Source of the DNA: JANXXV01 sp038230275
GTDB taxonomy: Bacteria; Acidobacteriota; Terriglobia; Bryobacterales; Bryobacteraceae
DNA: 7,371 nt
Assembly (NCBI GenBank): GCA_038230275.1
Contig: JBBRNO010000218.1
Location: 1 to 7,371, forward strand
Direction: 5' to 3'
In this document: positions 1 through 7,189 of the stretch, piece by piece
Numbering within the stretch: position 1 is the stretch's first letter
Layout of the letters: every line of letters starts with the position of its first letter
Made by a program: the position numbers and the translations under genes
The notes under the pieces: model-generated
The model's input: only the letters and a program-made list of their open reading frames with translations
The model's database searches: none
Told to the model about the DNA's origin: nothing

Positions 1-1
1 G

Positions 2-157
2 CAGTGCATAAACTACCTAAAGGCCTCCGGCCTAACCCTCTGTCTCCTAATAAACTTCCAAAAACCCAAAGTAGAATGGAAGCGCATAGTCAACAACTTT
101 CAGACTCCCGGACTGCTTGAGTTCCAGGATATAGTCGATCAAATCCACGCAGAGTAA
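2..157 (+). CDS. GxxExxY / PDDEXK_3-like protein, C-terminal fragment
   Basis: This is the last 51 codons of a gene whose start lies left of the window; it is open from base 2 to TAA at 155-157. The fragment has the pattern QCINYLKASGLTLCLLINF, then KPKVEWKRIVNNF. That matches the conserved C-terminal end of GxxExxY proteins (Pfam PDDEXK_3, about 125-135 residues), where a helix ending in 'YLK.(S/T)GL' is followed by a 'LLINF' strand and an 'RIVNNF' end. The signature GxxExxY motif would lie upstream and is not visible. Family members are predicted to have a restriction-endonuclease-like fold, but their role is unknown to me. About 18 residues (from QTPGLLEF to IHAE) follow RIVNNF, where many relatives stop, so the end may have been extended by inserted or drifted sequence. 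The family call is by recalled motif; the fragment is too short to judge activity. Confidence 0.72.
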   Translation, partial: QCINYLKASGLTLCLLINFQKPKVEWKRIVNNFQTPGLLEFQDIVDQIHAE

Positions 158-309
158 CGCCGATAAACCAACCACAAAAGCGAAATCACAGGAATCTTCA
201 ATAAATCGTCTCAATCCCAGCAACAACTTACAACCAACCCGCCATAAGTCCCAAAATCCCCTGCCGTACCCTGATCACGCACGAAGAAGAAAAGGAACGG
301 TACATCACA

Positions 310-951
310 ATGGCAACCGATAAGCAGATCAACGCAAACCGCCTCAACGGAAAGCAGGGCGGTCCCAAGACCCCAGCCGGACGCGCCGCCGTCCGCTACA
401 ACGCACTCAAACACGGACTCTCCGCCCATCACCCGGTAATCGGCGGCCTCGAAGACCAAGCCGCCTTCGACGAATTCCTAACCCAGCTCCAACTCGATCT
501 CCAACCCCTTGGCCTAATCGAGCACATGCTGGTAAACCAGATAGCCGACTCCCACTGGCGCCGCCAGCGAATCATCCTGCTGGAAACCGGTCTCTTCGAA
601 GGCAACAAGGAAAAACTAGCCAGGCACTTCAAAGCAACCTACAAATCCCTAACCACGGCGGACACCCTGCACCTGGTAGCCGAAGACGACGCACAGAAAA
701 CCGACATGCTAGGCCGTTACTACCGCTACGACGCCCGCTTCGAACGGTCGTTCTTCAAAGCCTGGAAAGAACTAAAGTCCCTCCAGGCAGCCCGTAAAAC
801 CAAGCCCGAAGCAGTCCGCCAGCCCATTCCGAATCCCACTCGCCCCATGAATCCCAGCCAAACGCATTTTCGCCAAACAAACCCAAATCCAGCCCGCACA
901 ACCACCCCCCAACCACCCGAAAAACCAGAAAATGACGACACCACCATGTAA
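310..951 (+). CDS. Hypothetical protein, 'GPKTP...NALKHGL' family
   Basis: A 213-residue protein with no function I can assign. Residues 9-37 carry the most recognisable block, NANRLNGKQGGPKTP then GRAAVRYNALKHGL. It resembles the 'N...STGPKTPEGK...NALKHGL' N-terminus of a hypothetical family often seen in many copies in acidobacteria and planctomycetes. Two further blocks fit that family: a helix around residues 74-92 (VNQIADSHWRRQR) and another around 137-162 (RYYRYDARFERSFFKAWKELKSLQAAR region). Residues 170-213 are low-complexity, rich in Pro, Asn and Thr. There is no signal peptide or membrane segment, so it is probably cytoplasmic; the basic N-terminal block might bind nucleic acid (inference). 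ATG at 310 is preferred because the family block begins right after it and AAGGAA lies at 292-297, 12 bases upstream. It stands alone, with gaps on both sides. Confidence 0.82.
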   Translation: MATDKQINANRLNGKQGGPKTPAGRAAVRYNALKHGLSAHHPVIGGLEDQAAFDEFLTQLQLDLQPLGLIEHMLVNQIADSHWRRQRIILLETGLFEGNKEKLARHFKATYKSLTTADTLHLVAEDDAQKTDMLGRYYRYDARFERSFFKAWKELKSLQAARKTKPEAVRQPIPNPTRPMNPSQTHFRQTNPNPARTTTPQPPEKPENDDTTM

Positions 952-1035
952 CCCCCAAGCCCATCCGACCCGCCAAAAAGACAACTAAGCCCAAAGTGTA
1001 CCCACCGGCGACGGCCCAATTCTCAAACCCATGCC

Positions 1036-1041
1036 TACAAT
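1036..1041 (+). promoter_or_regulatory. Candidate -10 box (TACAAT) for a leaderless protease transcript
   Basis: TACAAT matches the bacterial -10 consensus at 5 of 6 positions and ends exactly 7 bases before ATG 1049. Transcription starting about 7 bases after the hexamer would begin at or next to that ATG, giving a leaderless mRNA. No Shine-Dalgarno sequence precedes either ATG 1031 or ATG 1049, and no convincing -35 box sits 16-18 bases upstream. This hexamer is the reason for choosing 1049; if 1031 is used instead, the hexamer lies inside the coding region. The inference is strengthened by the same arrangement at 2432-2437. Confidence 0.42.
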
Positions 1042-1048
1042 TAAAATC

Positions 1049-2428
1049 ATGCCCACCCGCGCAATTCTGGCCGCTCTTTTACTACTCCAAACCGCCGCAG
1101 CCCAGCCCCAGAAACTCGATTCCCTGTCGGATTTCAGCCATTCCATCCGCGCGCTAACGCAAAAGGTCTCCCCAGCCGTAGTCCAAATCGTAGTCACCGG
1201 CTACGGCGCCGCCGGCGAAAGCGAGGGCCAGCCAGCAGCCTCCCTCACTCGCCAGCGCTCCACCGGTTCCGGAGTAGTGGTAGACCCCGAAGGCTACATC
1301 ATCACCAACGCCCACGTAGTGAAAGGCGCAATCAACGTACGTGTTCTGGTAGCTTCAGCCAAGCGTTCCGAATCCGGCGCACCCCTCGAAGCAAAAATTA
1401 TAGGCATTGATCGCGATACCGACATCGCCCTCATCAAAGTGGACCGCGGCAACCTGACGACTCTCCCCTTCGGCGACTCAGACACACTGCGCCAGGGCGA
1501 CCTCGTCCTAGCCGTAGGCAGCCCGCTAGGCTTGCAAAACTCCGTCTCCATGGGCGTAGTCAGCTCACCCGCCCGCCAGATCAATGAGGATAACCCGCTG
1601 GCTTACATTCAAACCGACGCCTCCATCAATCCAGGCAACAGCGGCGGCGCACTCATCAACGTCGATGGCCAGCTGATGGGCATCAATTCGTTCATCTATA
1701 CCCAGTCCGGCGGTAGTCAGGGAATCGGTTTTGCCGTCCCCAGCAATGTGGTGCAGAACATCTATCAACAACTCAAGCGCAAAGGCCACGTTCATCGCGG
1801 CGAGGTAGGCGTGTACGTGCAAGACATCTCACCCTTGATAGCCGCAGGCCTCAAACTTCCTCAGGACTACGGCGTCCTGGTAGCCGACGTCGCACCAGGC
1901 GGTCCAGCCGATAAGGCCGGCCTCAAGCCCCGCGACATTATTTCTTCTCTCGAAAACAAACCCATCGAATTCGCCCGCGACTTCGAACTGGTCTTCTACC
2001 GCCGTCAGAAAGGAGACGAAATTTCGTTGAAGGTTGTGCGTGCAGGAAGAGAACTGCCCGAAGCCATCGTGATCGAAGTAGCCGAACAGGAAGACGAAGA
2101 CGACGCCCTGGCCGACTCCGTAAAACCGGAGACCAACCTCATCACCCGTCTGGGCATTCTCTGCATTGAGCTCGATGCCAGAATCGCCAAACTGCTGCCG
2201 GACCTTCGCCAGCCCGACGGCATCATCGTAGCCGCCAAATCGCCAGCCGGACAAGGCCGCTATGTCGATCTCGAAGCCGGCGACGTAATCCACTCTCTGA
2301 ACGATACGCCCGTAGGCTCCCTCGAATCGTTCCGCACAAACATAGCGAACTTCAAGACGGGCGATCCCGTAGTCCTCTCCATTGAACGCTCCGGAGTTTT
2401 CCGTTACCTCGCGTTCGAGATTGAGTAA
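1049..2428 (+). CDS. HtrA/DegP-family periplasmic serine endoprotease with two PDZ domains
   Basis: A 459-residue trypsin-like protease that would degrade or refold damaged envelope proteins in the periplasm. Residues 1-18 form a short Sec-type signal peptide (MPTRAILAALLLLQTAAA, cleavage before Gln19). The protease domain spans about 35-240 and keeps the full triad: His89 in ITNAHVV, Asp125 in DTDIALIKV and Ser198 in NPGNSGGALIN. PDZ1 covers about 248-340 (GVLVADVAPGGPADKAGL at 275-292). A very acidic linker (AEQEDEDD, 345-352) leads to PDZ2, about 362-455 (DGIIVAAKSPAG, then LEAGDVIHSLNDTPV). Length and order match DegP/DegQ rather than single-PDZ DegS. An in-frame ATG at 1031 adds six residues; 1049 is preferred for the -10-like box 7 bases upstream and the cleaner signal peptide. 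The oxidoreductase gene starts 16 bases after the stop. No symbol is given because acidobacteria carry many HtrA paralogues. Confidence 0.95.
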   Translation: MPTRAILAALLLLQTAAAQPQKLDSLSDFSHSIRALTQKVSPAVVQIVVTGYGAAGESEGQPAASLTRQRSTGSGVVVDPEGYIITNAHVVKGAINVRVLVASAKRSESGAPLEAKIIGIDRDTDIALIKVDRGNLTTLPFGDSDTLRQGDLVLAVGSPLGLQNSVSMGVVSSPARQINEDNPLAYIQTDASINPGNSGGALINVDGQLMGINSFIYTQSGGSQGIGFAVPSNVVQNIYQQLKRKGHVHRGEVGVYVQDISPLIAAGLKLPQDYGVLVADVAPGGPADKAGLKPRDIISSLENKPIEFARDFELVFYRRQKGDEISLKVVRAGRELPEAIVIEVAEQEDEDDALADSVKPETNLITRLGILCIELDARIAKLLPDLRQPDGIIVAAKSPAGQGRYVDLEAGDVIHSLNDTPVGSLESFRTNIANFKTGDPVVLSIERSGVFRYLAFEIE

Positions 2429-2431
2429 CCA

Positions 2432-2437
2432 TATAAT
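2432..2437 (+). promoter_or_regulatory. Candidate -10 box (TATAAT) for a leaderless oxidoreductase transcript
   Basis: A perfect TATAAT lies in the 16-base gap between the protease stop and ATG 2445, ending 7 bases before that ATG. This predicts a transcript starting at or beside the ATG. No Shine-Dalgarno sequence is present for 2445, and no good -35 box is found at normal spacing; only weak matches occur inside the end of the protease gene. The box overlaps the alternative ATG at 2436, so if it acts as a promoter, 2436 cannot be the start of that transcript. Read-through from the protease gene remains possible as a second source of mRNA. Confidence 0.48.
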
Positions 2438-2444
2438 GACTTCC

Positions 2445-3791
2445 ATGGATCGCCGACAATTTCTAACCACCGCCGCCGGCTACGCAGCCACCGCAGCCGC
2501 CGCGCATGCGGTACCGTACGCAGACCAAAAGCCCCGCCGCGTAGGTCTAATCGGCTGCGGCTGGTACGGCAAAAGCGATCTGCTCCGCCTGGTTCAGGTG
2601 GCCCCGGTGAACGTAGTGTCTCTCTGTGATGTAGACAGCAAGATGCTCTCCGACGCAGCCGACTTGGTCTCCACCCGCCAAGTCTCAAAGAAGAAACCGC
2701 GCACCTACGCCGATTATCGCGAGATGCTGAAAGAAAAAGATCTGGACATCGTCCTCATTGGCACCCCCGACCACTGGCACGCGTTGACCATGATCGCCGC
2801 CGCCAAAGCCGGTGCCGACATCTATTGCCAAAAGCCAATCAGCGTAGACATCAGCGAAGGCAAGGCCATGCTGGCCGCGGCCCGCAAATACAATCGCGTA
2901 GTGCAAATCGGCACCCAGCGCCGCAGCACGCCGCACCTCGTTGAAGCCCGCGACCGTTTTATCAAGGAAGGAAAACTAGGCAAAATCTCGCTAGTGGAAA
3001 CATACTGCTACTACCACATGCGCGCCACCACAAATCCGCCGGACACCGCCCCGCCGTCCAACCTCGATTACGAAATGTGGACCGGCCCCGCCCCCATGCG
3101 CCCCTACAATTCTCTGGTCCATCCCAGATCCTGGCGTGCCTTCATGGAATACGGCAACGGCATAGTCGGCGACATGTGCGTCCATATGCTGGACATGTCC
3201 CGCTGGATGCTGGACTTGGGTTGGCCCACCAGCGTCTCCTCGCAGGGAGGCATCTTAGTAGATAAGGCAAGCAAGGCAAACATCACCGACACGCAAACCG
3301 CGACCTTCGATTACGGCGATCTGAAGCTCATCTGGCAACACCGCTCCTGGGGCACTCCGAACGATCCGAAGTATCCTTGGGGCGCCACAATCTACGGCGA
3401 TAAGGGAACACTCAAACTAAGCGTGATGGGTTACGATTTCATCCCGGAGAAGGGCGAACCCATTCACAAAGACGTAGTGTATGAACTGGAGCAATACCCG
3501 GAAGACAAGACGGAAAAGGAATTGGAAAAACACGTAGCGCCGGCTATCAGACATCACATGATGGATCTTCTCGCAGCCGTGGATACCCGCGCCAAACCAG
3601 TAGCCGACATCGAACAAGGCTACATCTCAACGGCGACCTGCATTCTGGCCAACAACGCTCTCAAGCTAGGCCGCACGTTGAAATGGAATGCAACGAAACA
3701 ACAGGTGATCGGCGACAACGAGGCGAACCACATGCTTACCCGGACTTACCGGAAACCATGGGTTCACCCCTCTACCGAGCCGCGACCGTAA
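2445..3791 (+). CDS. Tat-exported Gfo/Idh/MocA-family NAD(P)-dependent oxidoreductase
   Basis: A 448-residue dehydrogenase-type protein, probably acting on a sugar or cyclitol; the exact substrate cannot be read from the sequence. The N-terminus MDRRQFLTTAAG is a twin-arginine signal with likely cleavage after AHA (residues 20-22), so the folded enzyme should be exported with its cofactor, as known for Zymomonas glucose-fructose oxidoreductase. The Rossmann fold begins with GLIGCGWYG (GxGxxG at 37-42). It continues with Asp62 at the end of the second strand, GTPDHWHA (106-113) and CQKP (128-131), where Gln replaces the usual Glu of the EKP motif but Lys130 is kept. The catalytic-site region is GDMCVHMLDM, with Asp243, His247 and Asp250. 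The C-terminal alpha/beta domain ends in YRKPWVHP, typical of acidobacterial and planctomycete members. In-frame ATGs at 2436 and 2382 are possible; 2382 would overlap the protease gene by 47 bases and bury the Tat motif. Confidence 0.93.
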   Translation: MDRRQFLTTAAGYAATAAAAHAVPYADQKPRRVGLIGCGWYGKSDLLRLVQVAPVNVVSLCDVDSKMLSDAADLVSTRQVSKKKPRTYADYREMLKEKDLDIVLIGTPDHWHALTMIAAAKAGADIYCQKPISVDISEGKAMLAAARKYNRVVQIGTQRRSTPHLVEARDRFIKEGKLGKISLVETYCYYHMRATTNPPDTAPPSNLDYEMWTGPAPMRPYNSLVHPRSWRAFMEYGNGIVGDMCVHMLDMSRWMLDLGWPTSVSSQGGILVDKASKANITDTQTATFDYGDLKLIWQHRSWGTPNDPKYPWGATIYGDKGTLKLSVMGYDFIPEKGEPIHKDVVYELEQYPEDKTEKELEKHVAPAIRHHMMDLLAAVDTRAKPVADIEQGYISTATCILANNALKLGRTLKWNATKQQVIGDNEANHMLTRTYRKPWVHPSTEPRP

Positions 3792-3792
3792 G

Positions 3793-3810
3793 GGAGTCGG
3801 TTACCACTCC
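3793..3810. terminator. Weak hairpin across the two convergent stop codons
   Basis: GGAGT (3793-3797) pairs with ACTCC (3806-3810). After a bulged C, GG (3799-3800) pairs with CC (3804-3805), leaving a three-base TTA loop that is the complement of the minus-strand stop codon. The structure begins 2 bases after the plus-strand stop and covers the end of the minus-strand gene. Neither side has a T-tract, so it is not a standard intrinsic terminator. It might stabilise 3' ends or weakly terminate both transcripts, or it may be chance. Confidence 0.18.
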
Positions 3811-6800
3811 ACCCGGCCGACCAAAATCGCGTGCCACCGGCCAGTCCCGATGTCAGAGAAACTGCCGCGCGTACCGGTAAACGTCCCAAACCCGGACGGG
3901 TCCGTCTTGTTGTACGTAGAGTTCGGCGGATTGAAATTATGATACTTGTAAATGTTATTAACATCGCCCCGCATGGTCAGCCGTAGCCGTTCCTTCACCA
4001 TCCAGGTCTTCTGGATGGAAGTCTGCGGCCAGATGATACCCGGCGCCTGCAGCGTGTTACGGCCCAAAGTTCCAATCGTATAGGCAGCCGGATAAGCAAA
4101 GCCGTTGATATCCAAATAGCGCTTCTGGGCCGAGAACGGAAAGCGGTTCGGTCCGATGTCCACATGGTCCAGTTTCACCTGCGCATCGGGCAAAATCTGG
4201 TTTGGACGGTTACCCACGCCCGGCAGGTAATTCGACGGGCTGCCGGCGAAGTTGACCGTGAACGGAGGTCCGCTCTGGAACGTCTGTACCCAGACCACTT
4301 CCCAGCCGCCGAAAATCGTGTTCTTCAAGCCGCCGCCGCTCATAAATTTGCGGCCTTTTCCGAACGGAAGTTCGTAGGTAATGGTAGAAACCCAGCGGTG
4401 GTGAATGTCGTAACTGGCACGGCCCTTCTCCAGGTTGCGGCTGTAGTAGGAGATGGTGCCAAACCCGCCGGTGTTCGGGACTGCGTCATCGTCGAAATTG
4501 TTGATTGTCTTCGACCACGTGTAGAACGAGTTGAACGTCATGCCGCCCCCATAACGCTTCTCGAAGCGCACCGTAGCCGCGTGATAGGTGTTGTGGCCCA
4601 GATTACTCACCAGGTTCACGTTCCCGAACTGCGGATAGGGTTTGTAGGTCTGGAAATTCGTGCGAATCTTGTCCAGCGTCGCCGTATCTGACGGGAACCA
4701 GCCAATCGGCTGAACGTTGATGTTCATCGCGTTCTGCAGCTTCACGCCGGCCGATCCCTGATACGAGAGTTCGGTCAACCAGGTCGGCTTGAACTGCCAC
4801 TGAATGCCGCCGGACCAAGTCGCCACGTAAGGTGTGCGGAAGTTCGGGTCGTACCACGTGGCGTTGCGGCTCCCAAAGTTCGTGCCAATGTACGGCACGC
4901 TGCCGTCGGCAGCCGCCGGGAAGCTGATGTTAGGCGGTCCTTGCGAAAGCCGGAACACCGTTCGCGGGTCGCCCGTCGGCGCCTGTACGTTTGCGGTCGC
5001 AACGTATTCTTCGAAGTTCTGATTGATGTCGTTCGTCATCAGATCGCTGTTGATGATGGTGAAGCTGGAGCGGAATACGAACTTCGGCCGGAAGCTCCAG
5101 GCCACGCCGATGCGTGGTTGGAAGTTGTTCAGATCTTTATTGGCAAGTTGTCCCGCCTTGTGCACGATGGCCCCTTTGAAGCCGCTGGCCGGGTCAATCG
5201 CGTTTGGATCGAATTGCGATTGCTGCCCGTATTTGGTGGAAAACGGGGATTCATAGGACCAGCGAAGGCCCAGGTTGAACGTTACGTTCTTAAACGGGCG
5301 GAAGTCATCTTGCACGTAAAGCGAGTGACTGGTCCAGCGCGGCAGCCAGGTGGCGTTGTTACGCGTAAATTGGGCGCTGGCGACGTTGCCCAGCAGGAAA
5401 CTCGCGAACGTGTTCCCAGTGTTTGGCGTGAATGGCTGCTCAGTGCCGCCCATGTTATAGATGCCGGAAGGAAGCGCTTCGGTCAGCGAGTTATAGCGGG
5501 TCTTTACTAGTTCGTAGCCCACCTTCACGGTGTGCTTGCCTGTTACTTTAGTCAGGTTCTCCTGCAGCGTGTTGTCTTCCGCGACGTTCTGGAAGCGGCC
5601 GCCGGGATTGCCATTGTAGCTGGTGATAATTCGAGGGAACGTAGCGTCGCTCACGTTCGGTATCCCCAGCTTGCCGGCCCAACCCTGGCCGTACGTGACC
5701 GGGTCTTTGGTTTCATGACGCCGGTTGTATCCAAGCCGGAACTCGTTGATCAGCGTCGGCGAGAGCGTGTACGTGTCGGACATTACGATGTTAGTGAAAT
5801 CGTTTGGAATCGTTAGGACCGGATCGTAGATTTCCCAGGCCACGTCAGTCGAATAGCGGCCCGGCGCGCGATTGCGCATCCGCGACACACGTCCGAAGAT
5901 GCGGTGATTCGTGTTGAACTGGTGGTCCACTTTGGTGTCGAACCGGGTAAAGAAATACAAGCCTCTGGTGGGAAGGATCAGGTTCTGCTGCTGGCCCGTG
6001 GGAGTCAGAACGCCGGGTCTGTTGGATTGAGGCCATGGATTGTTAGACAGCAGCTTTACGGAAACCGGGTCGAACCGGTTCACCGGAATCTGGTTGCCTG
6101 GGAACGGATCGCGAATCCACTTGCCCGTGGGGTCCTGGCGCGTAGTCGCCGGGTCGTAAATCGGAAAGCCCCTGCCGCCCAGGCCGAAGTCGCCTTTGTA
6201 CATCTCAGGCGTCGGTACGTTGGTGATCGCAGTTTCGGATACGTGCTCCTGGTGCCGCTGGAATCCGAAGAACCAGAAAGTCTTGTCCTTGCCGTTATAG
6301 ATCTTCGGGATGTAAACCGGTCCGCCGGCGGTGGCCGACATTTCGTGGTAACTCCACGGATTGCAAGGCAGGCCGACGTCGCAGCGCTTCAACGAATCGA
6401 AGTACTGCCGGTGTACCAGCTTCCCGTTCACGTAGCGGTCTTCCGCCGAGCCATGGAACTGGTTCGTGCCGCTCTTGTACACTGCCGACATGAGGCCGCC
6501 GCTGGAATGTCCAAACTCGGCCGGCAGTCCAGTGGTCCACATCTTGAACTCCTGAATCATGTCCAGCGTTCCGGTCATGATTCGCTGGTCGTCGTTGACC
6601 GCGCCGCGAACCGGTTCCTTGCCGCTGACTCCGTCGAGTGTCATGCCCAGCGAGCGTTCCCGCTGGCCGACGCCGTGGATTCCGTTGATGACGTTCAGAC
6701 CCGGCATATATAGCGTCATCCGTTTGATGCCCTTCTGCATCACCGGGATCTTGACCACGGTTTCGCCTTCCATGATCTGGCCGGTGGCCGATGTCTCGGT

Positions 6801-7169
6801 CTCCAGCAGCGGAGCCGAGGCGTTGACCTTCACCGATTCGGCGATGCTGCCGACTTCGAGTTGTACGTCGATGCGCGGCGATTCGTTAGTGCGCAGGATA
6901 AGGCCGTCGCGGACGTGCATCTTGAAGCCGGTCGCCTCAATCGAGATGCGGTACATGCCCGGCGCCAGATACGGAACGTAGTAGGAGCCCTCCGAGTTGG
7001 TCACCGTCTCGGCGAGAAACGACGTGGCCGTGTTCAGTACCTTCACCTGTGCCCCGGCCATCACTGCCCCGGTGGTATCGGTGATGGTGCCGACCAGTGT
7101 GGCCGTACCTGTAGTCTGAGCCCAAAGGCTGGAAGCAAGTGCAAGTAACGCAAGTATCCTGTAACGCAT
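3801..7169 (-). CDS. TonB-dependent receptor-like outer-membrane protein with carboxypeptidase-regulatory-like domain
   Basis: A 1,122-residue outer-membrane beta-barrel protein of the Oar-like/TonB-receptor type expanded in acidobacteria. It probably takes up or binds large substrates such as oligosaccharides or peptides; the substrate is unknown. Residues 1-18 are a signal peptide (MRYRILALLALASSLWAQ, cleavage after about residue 17-18). Residues about 22-104 form a CarboxypepD_reg-like beta-sandwich (TLVGTITDTTGAVMAGAQV, then NSEGSYYVPYLAPGMYRI). The plug spans about 115-245, including SLGMTLDGV and the conserved run LPAEFGHSSGGLMSAVYKSG then TNQFHGS. The remainder, about 255-1122, is a long barrel rich in alternating aromatic residues, ending in VGRVEW with the terminal aromatic typical of outer-membrane barrels. 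ATG 7169 is supported by AGGGGG 4 bases upstream and by the signal peptide starting there. Its stop lies 9 bases from the convergent oxidoreductase stop. Val codons are mostly GTC/GTG, unlike the GTA-rich protease gene. Confidence 0.95.
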   Translation of the reverse strand: MRYRILALLALASSLWAQTTGTATLVGTITDTTGAVMAGAQVKVLNTATSFLAETVTNSEGSYYVPYLAPGMYRISIEATGFKMHVRDGLILRTNESPRIDVQLEVGSIAESVKVNASAPLLETETSATGQIMEGETVVKIPVMQKGIKRMTLYMPGLNVINGIHGVGQRERSLGMTLDGVSGKEPVRGAVNDDQRIMTGTLDMIQEFKMWTTGLPAEFGHSSGGLMSAVYKSGTNQFHGSAEDRYVNGKLVHRQYFDSLKRCDVGLPCNPWSYHEMSATAGGPVYIPKIYNGKDKTFWFFGFQRHQEHVSETAITNVPTPEMYKGDFGLGGRGFPIYDPATTRQDPTGKWIRDPFPGNQIPVNRFDPVSVKLLSNNPWPQSNRPGVLTPTGQQQNLILPTRGLYFFTRFDTKVDHQFNTNHRIFGRVSRMRNRAPGRYSTDVAWEIYDPVLTIPNDFTNIVMSDTYTLSPTLINEFRLGYNRRHETKDPVTYGQGWAGKLGIPNVSDATFPRIITSYNGNPGGRFQNVAEDNTLQENLTKVTGKHTVKVGYELVKTRYNSLTEALPSGIYNMGGTEQPFTPNTGNTFASFLLGNVASAQFTRNNATWLPRWTSHSLYVQDDFRPFKNVTFNLGLRWSYESPFSTKYGQQSQFDPNAIDPASGFKGAIVHKAGQLANKDLNNFQPRIGVAWSFRPKFVFRSSFTIINSDLMTNDINQNFEEYVATANVQAPTGDPRTVFRLSQGPPNISFPAAADGSVPYIGTNFGSRNATWYDPNFRTPYVATWSGGIQWQFKPTWLTELSYQGSAGVKLQNAMNINVQPIGWFPSDTATLDKIRTNFQTYKPYPQFGNVNLVSNLGHNTYHAATVRFEKRYGGGMTFNSFYTWSKTINNFDDDAVPNTGGFGTISYYSRNLEKGRASYDIHHRWVSTITYELPFGKGRKFMSGGGLKNTIFGGWEVVWVQTFQSGPPFTVNFAGSPSNYLPGVGNRPNQILPDAQVKLDHVDIGPNRFPFSAQKRYLDINGFAYPAAYTIGTLGRNTLQAPGIIWPQTSIQKTWMVKERLRLTMRGDVNNIYKYHNFNPPNSTYNKTDPSGFGTFTGTRGSFSDIGTGRWHAILVGRVEW

Positions 7170-7173
7170 GAAA

Positions 7174-7179
7174 CCCCCT
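7174..7179 (-). promoter_or_regulatory. Ribosome binding site of the receptor gene (AGGGGG)
   Basis: On the minus strand AGGGGG precedes ATG 7169 with a 4-base spacer. It is G-rich and resembles the Shine-Dalgarno core, though the spacer is short. It supports 7169 as the start and contrasts with the two plus-strand genes, which lack such a site. Confidence 0.55.
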
Positions 7180-7189
7180 GTCTCCGGTC

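Noticed and set aside
22..30. GGCCTCCGG near the left edge, the reverse complement of part of the candidate CRISPR repeat (7349-7357)
   Set aside because: The match is only nine GC-rich bases, lies inside the GxxExxY coding frame and lacks the GGATTGAAAC end, so it is most likely chance.
158..309. Intergenic gap checked for tRNA, small genes or mobile-element ends
   Set aside because: No cloverleaf, terminal inverted repeat or credible small frame was seen; only the AAGGAA ribosome binding site at 292-297 is supported.
2382..2444. Longer start for the oxidoreductase at ATG 2382
   Set aside because: It would overlap the protease gene by 47 bases and put 21 unrelated residues before the twin-arginine signal, which must be near the N-terminus.
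1829..2470. A 213-codon minus-strand frame over the end of the protease gene
   Set aside because: It is antisense to the conserved PDZ domains, has no recognisable motif, and would start inside the oxidoreductase signal peptide.
5904..6713. A 269-codon open frame on the plus strand inside the receptor gene, and a 175-codon one at 4164-4691
   Set aside because: Both lie wholly opposite the well-supported receptor coding frame, have no recognisable domains or ribosome binding sites, and are expected shadows of a GC-rich gene.
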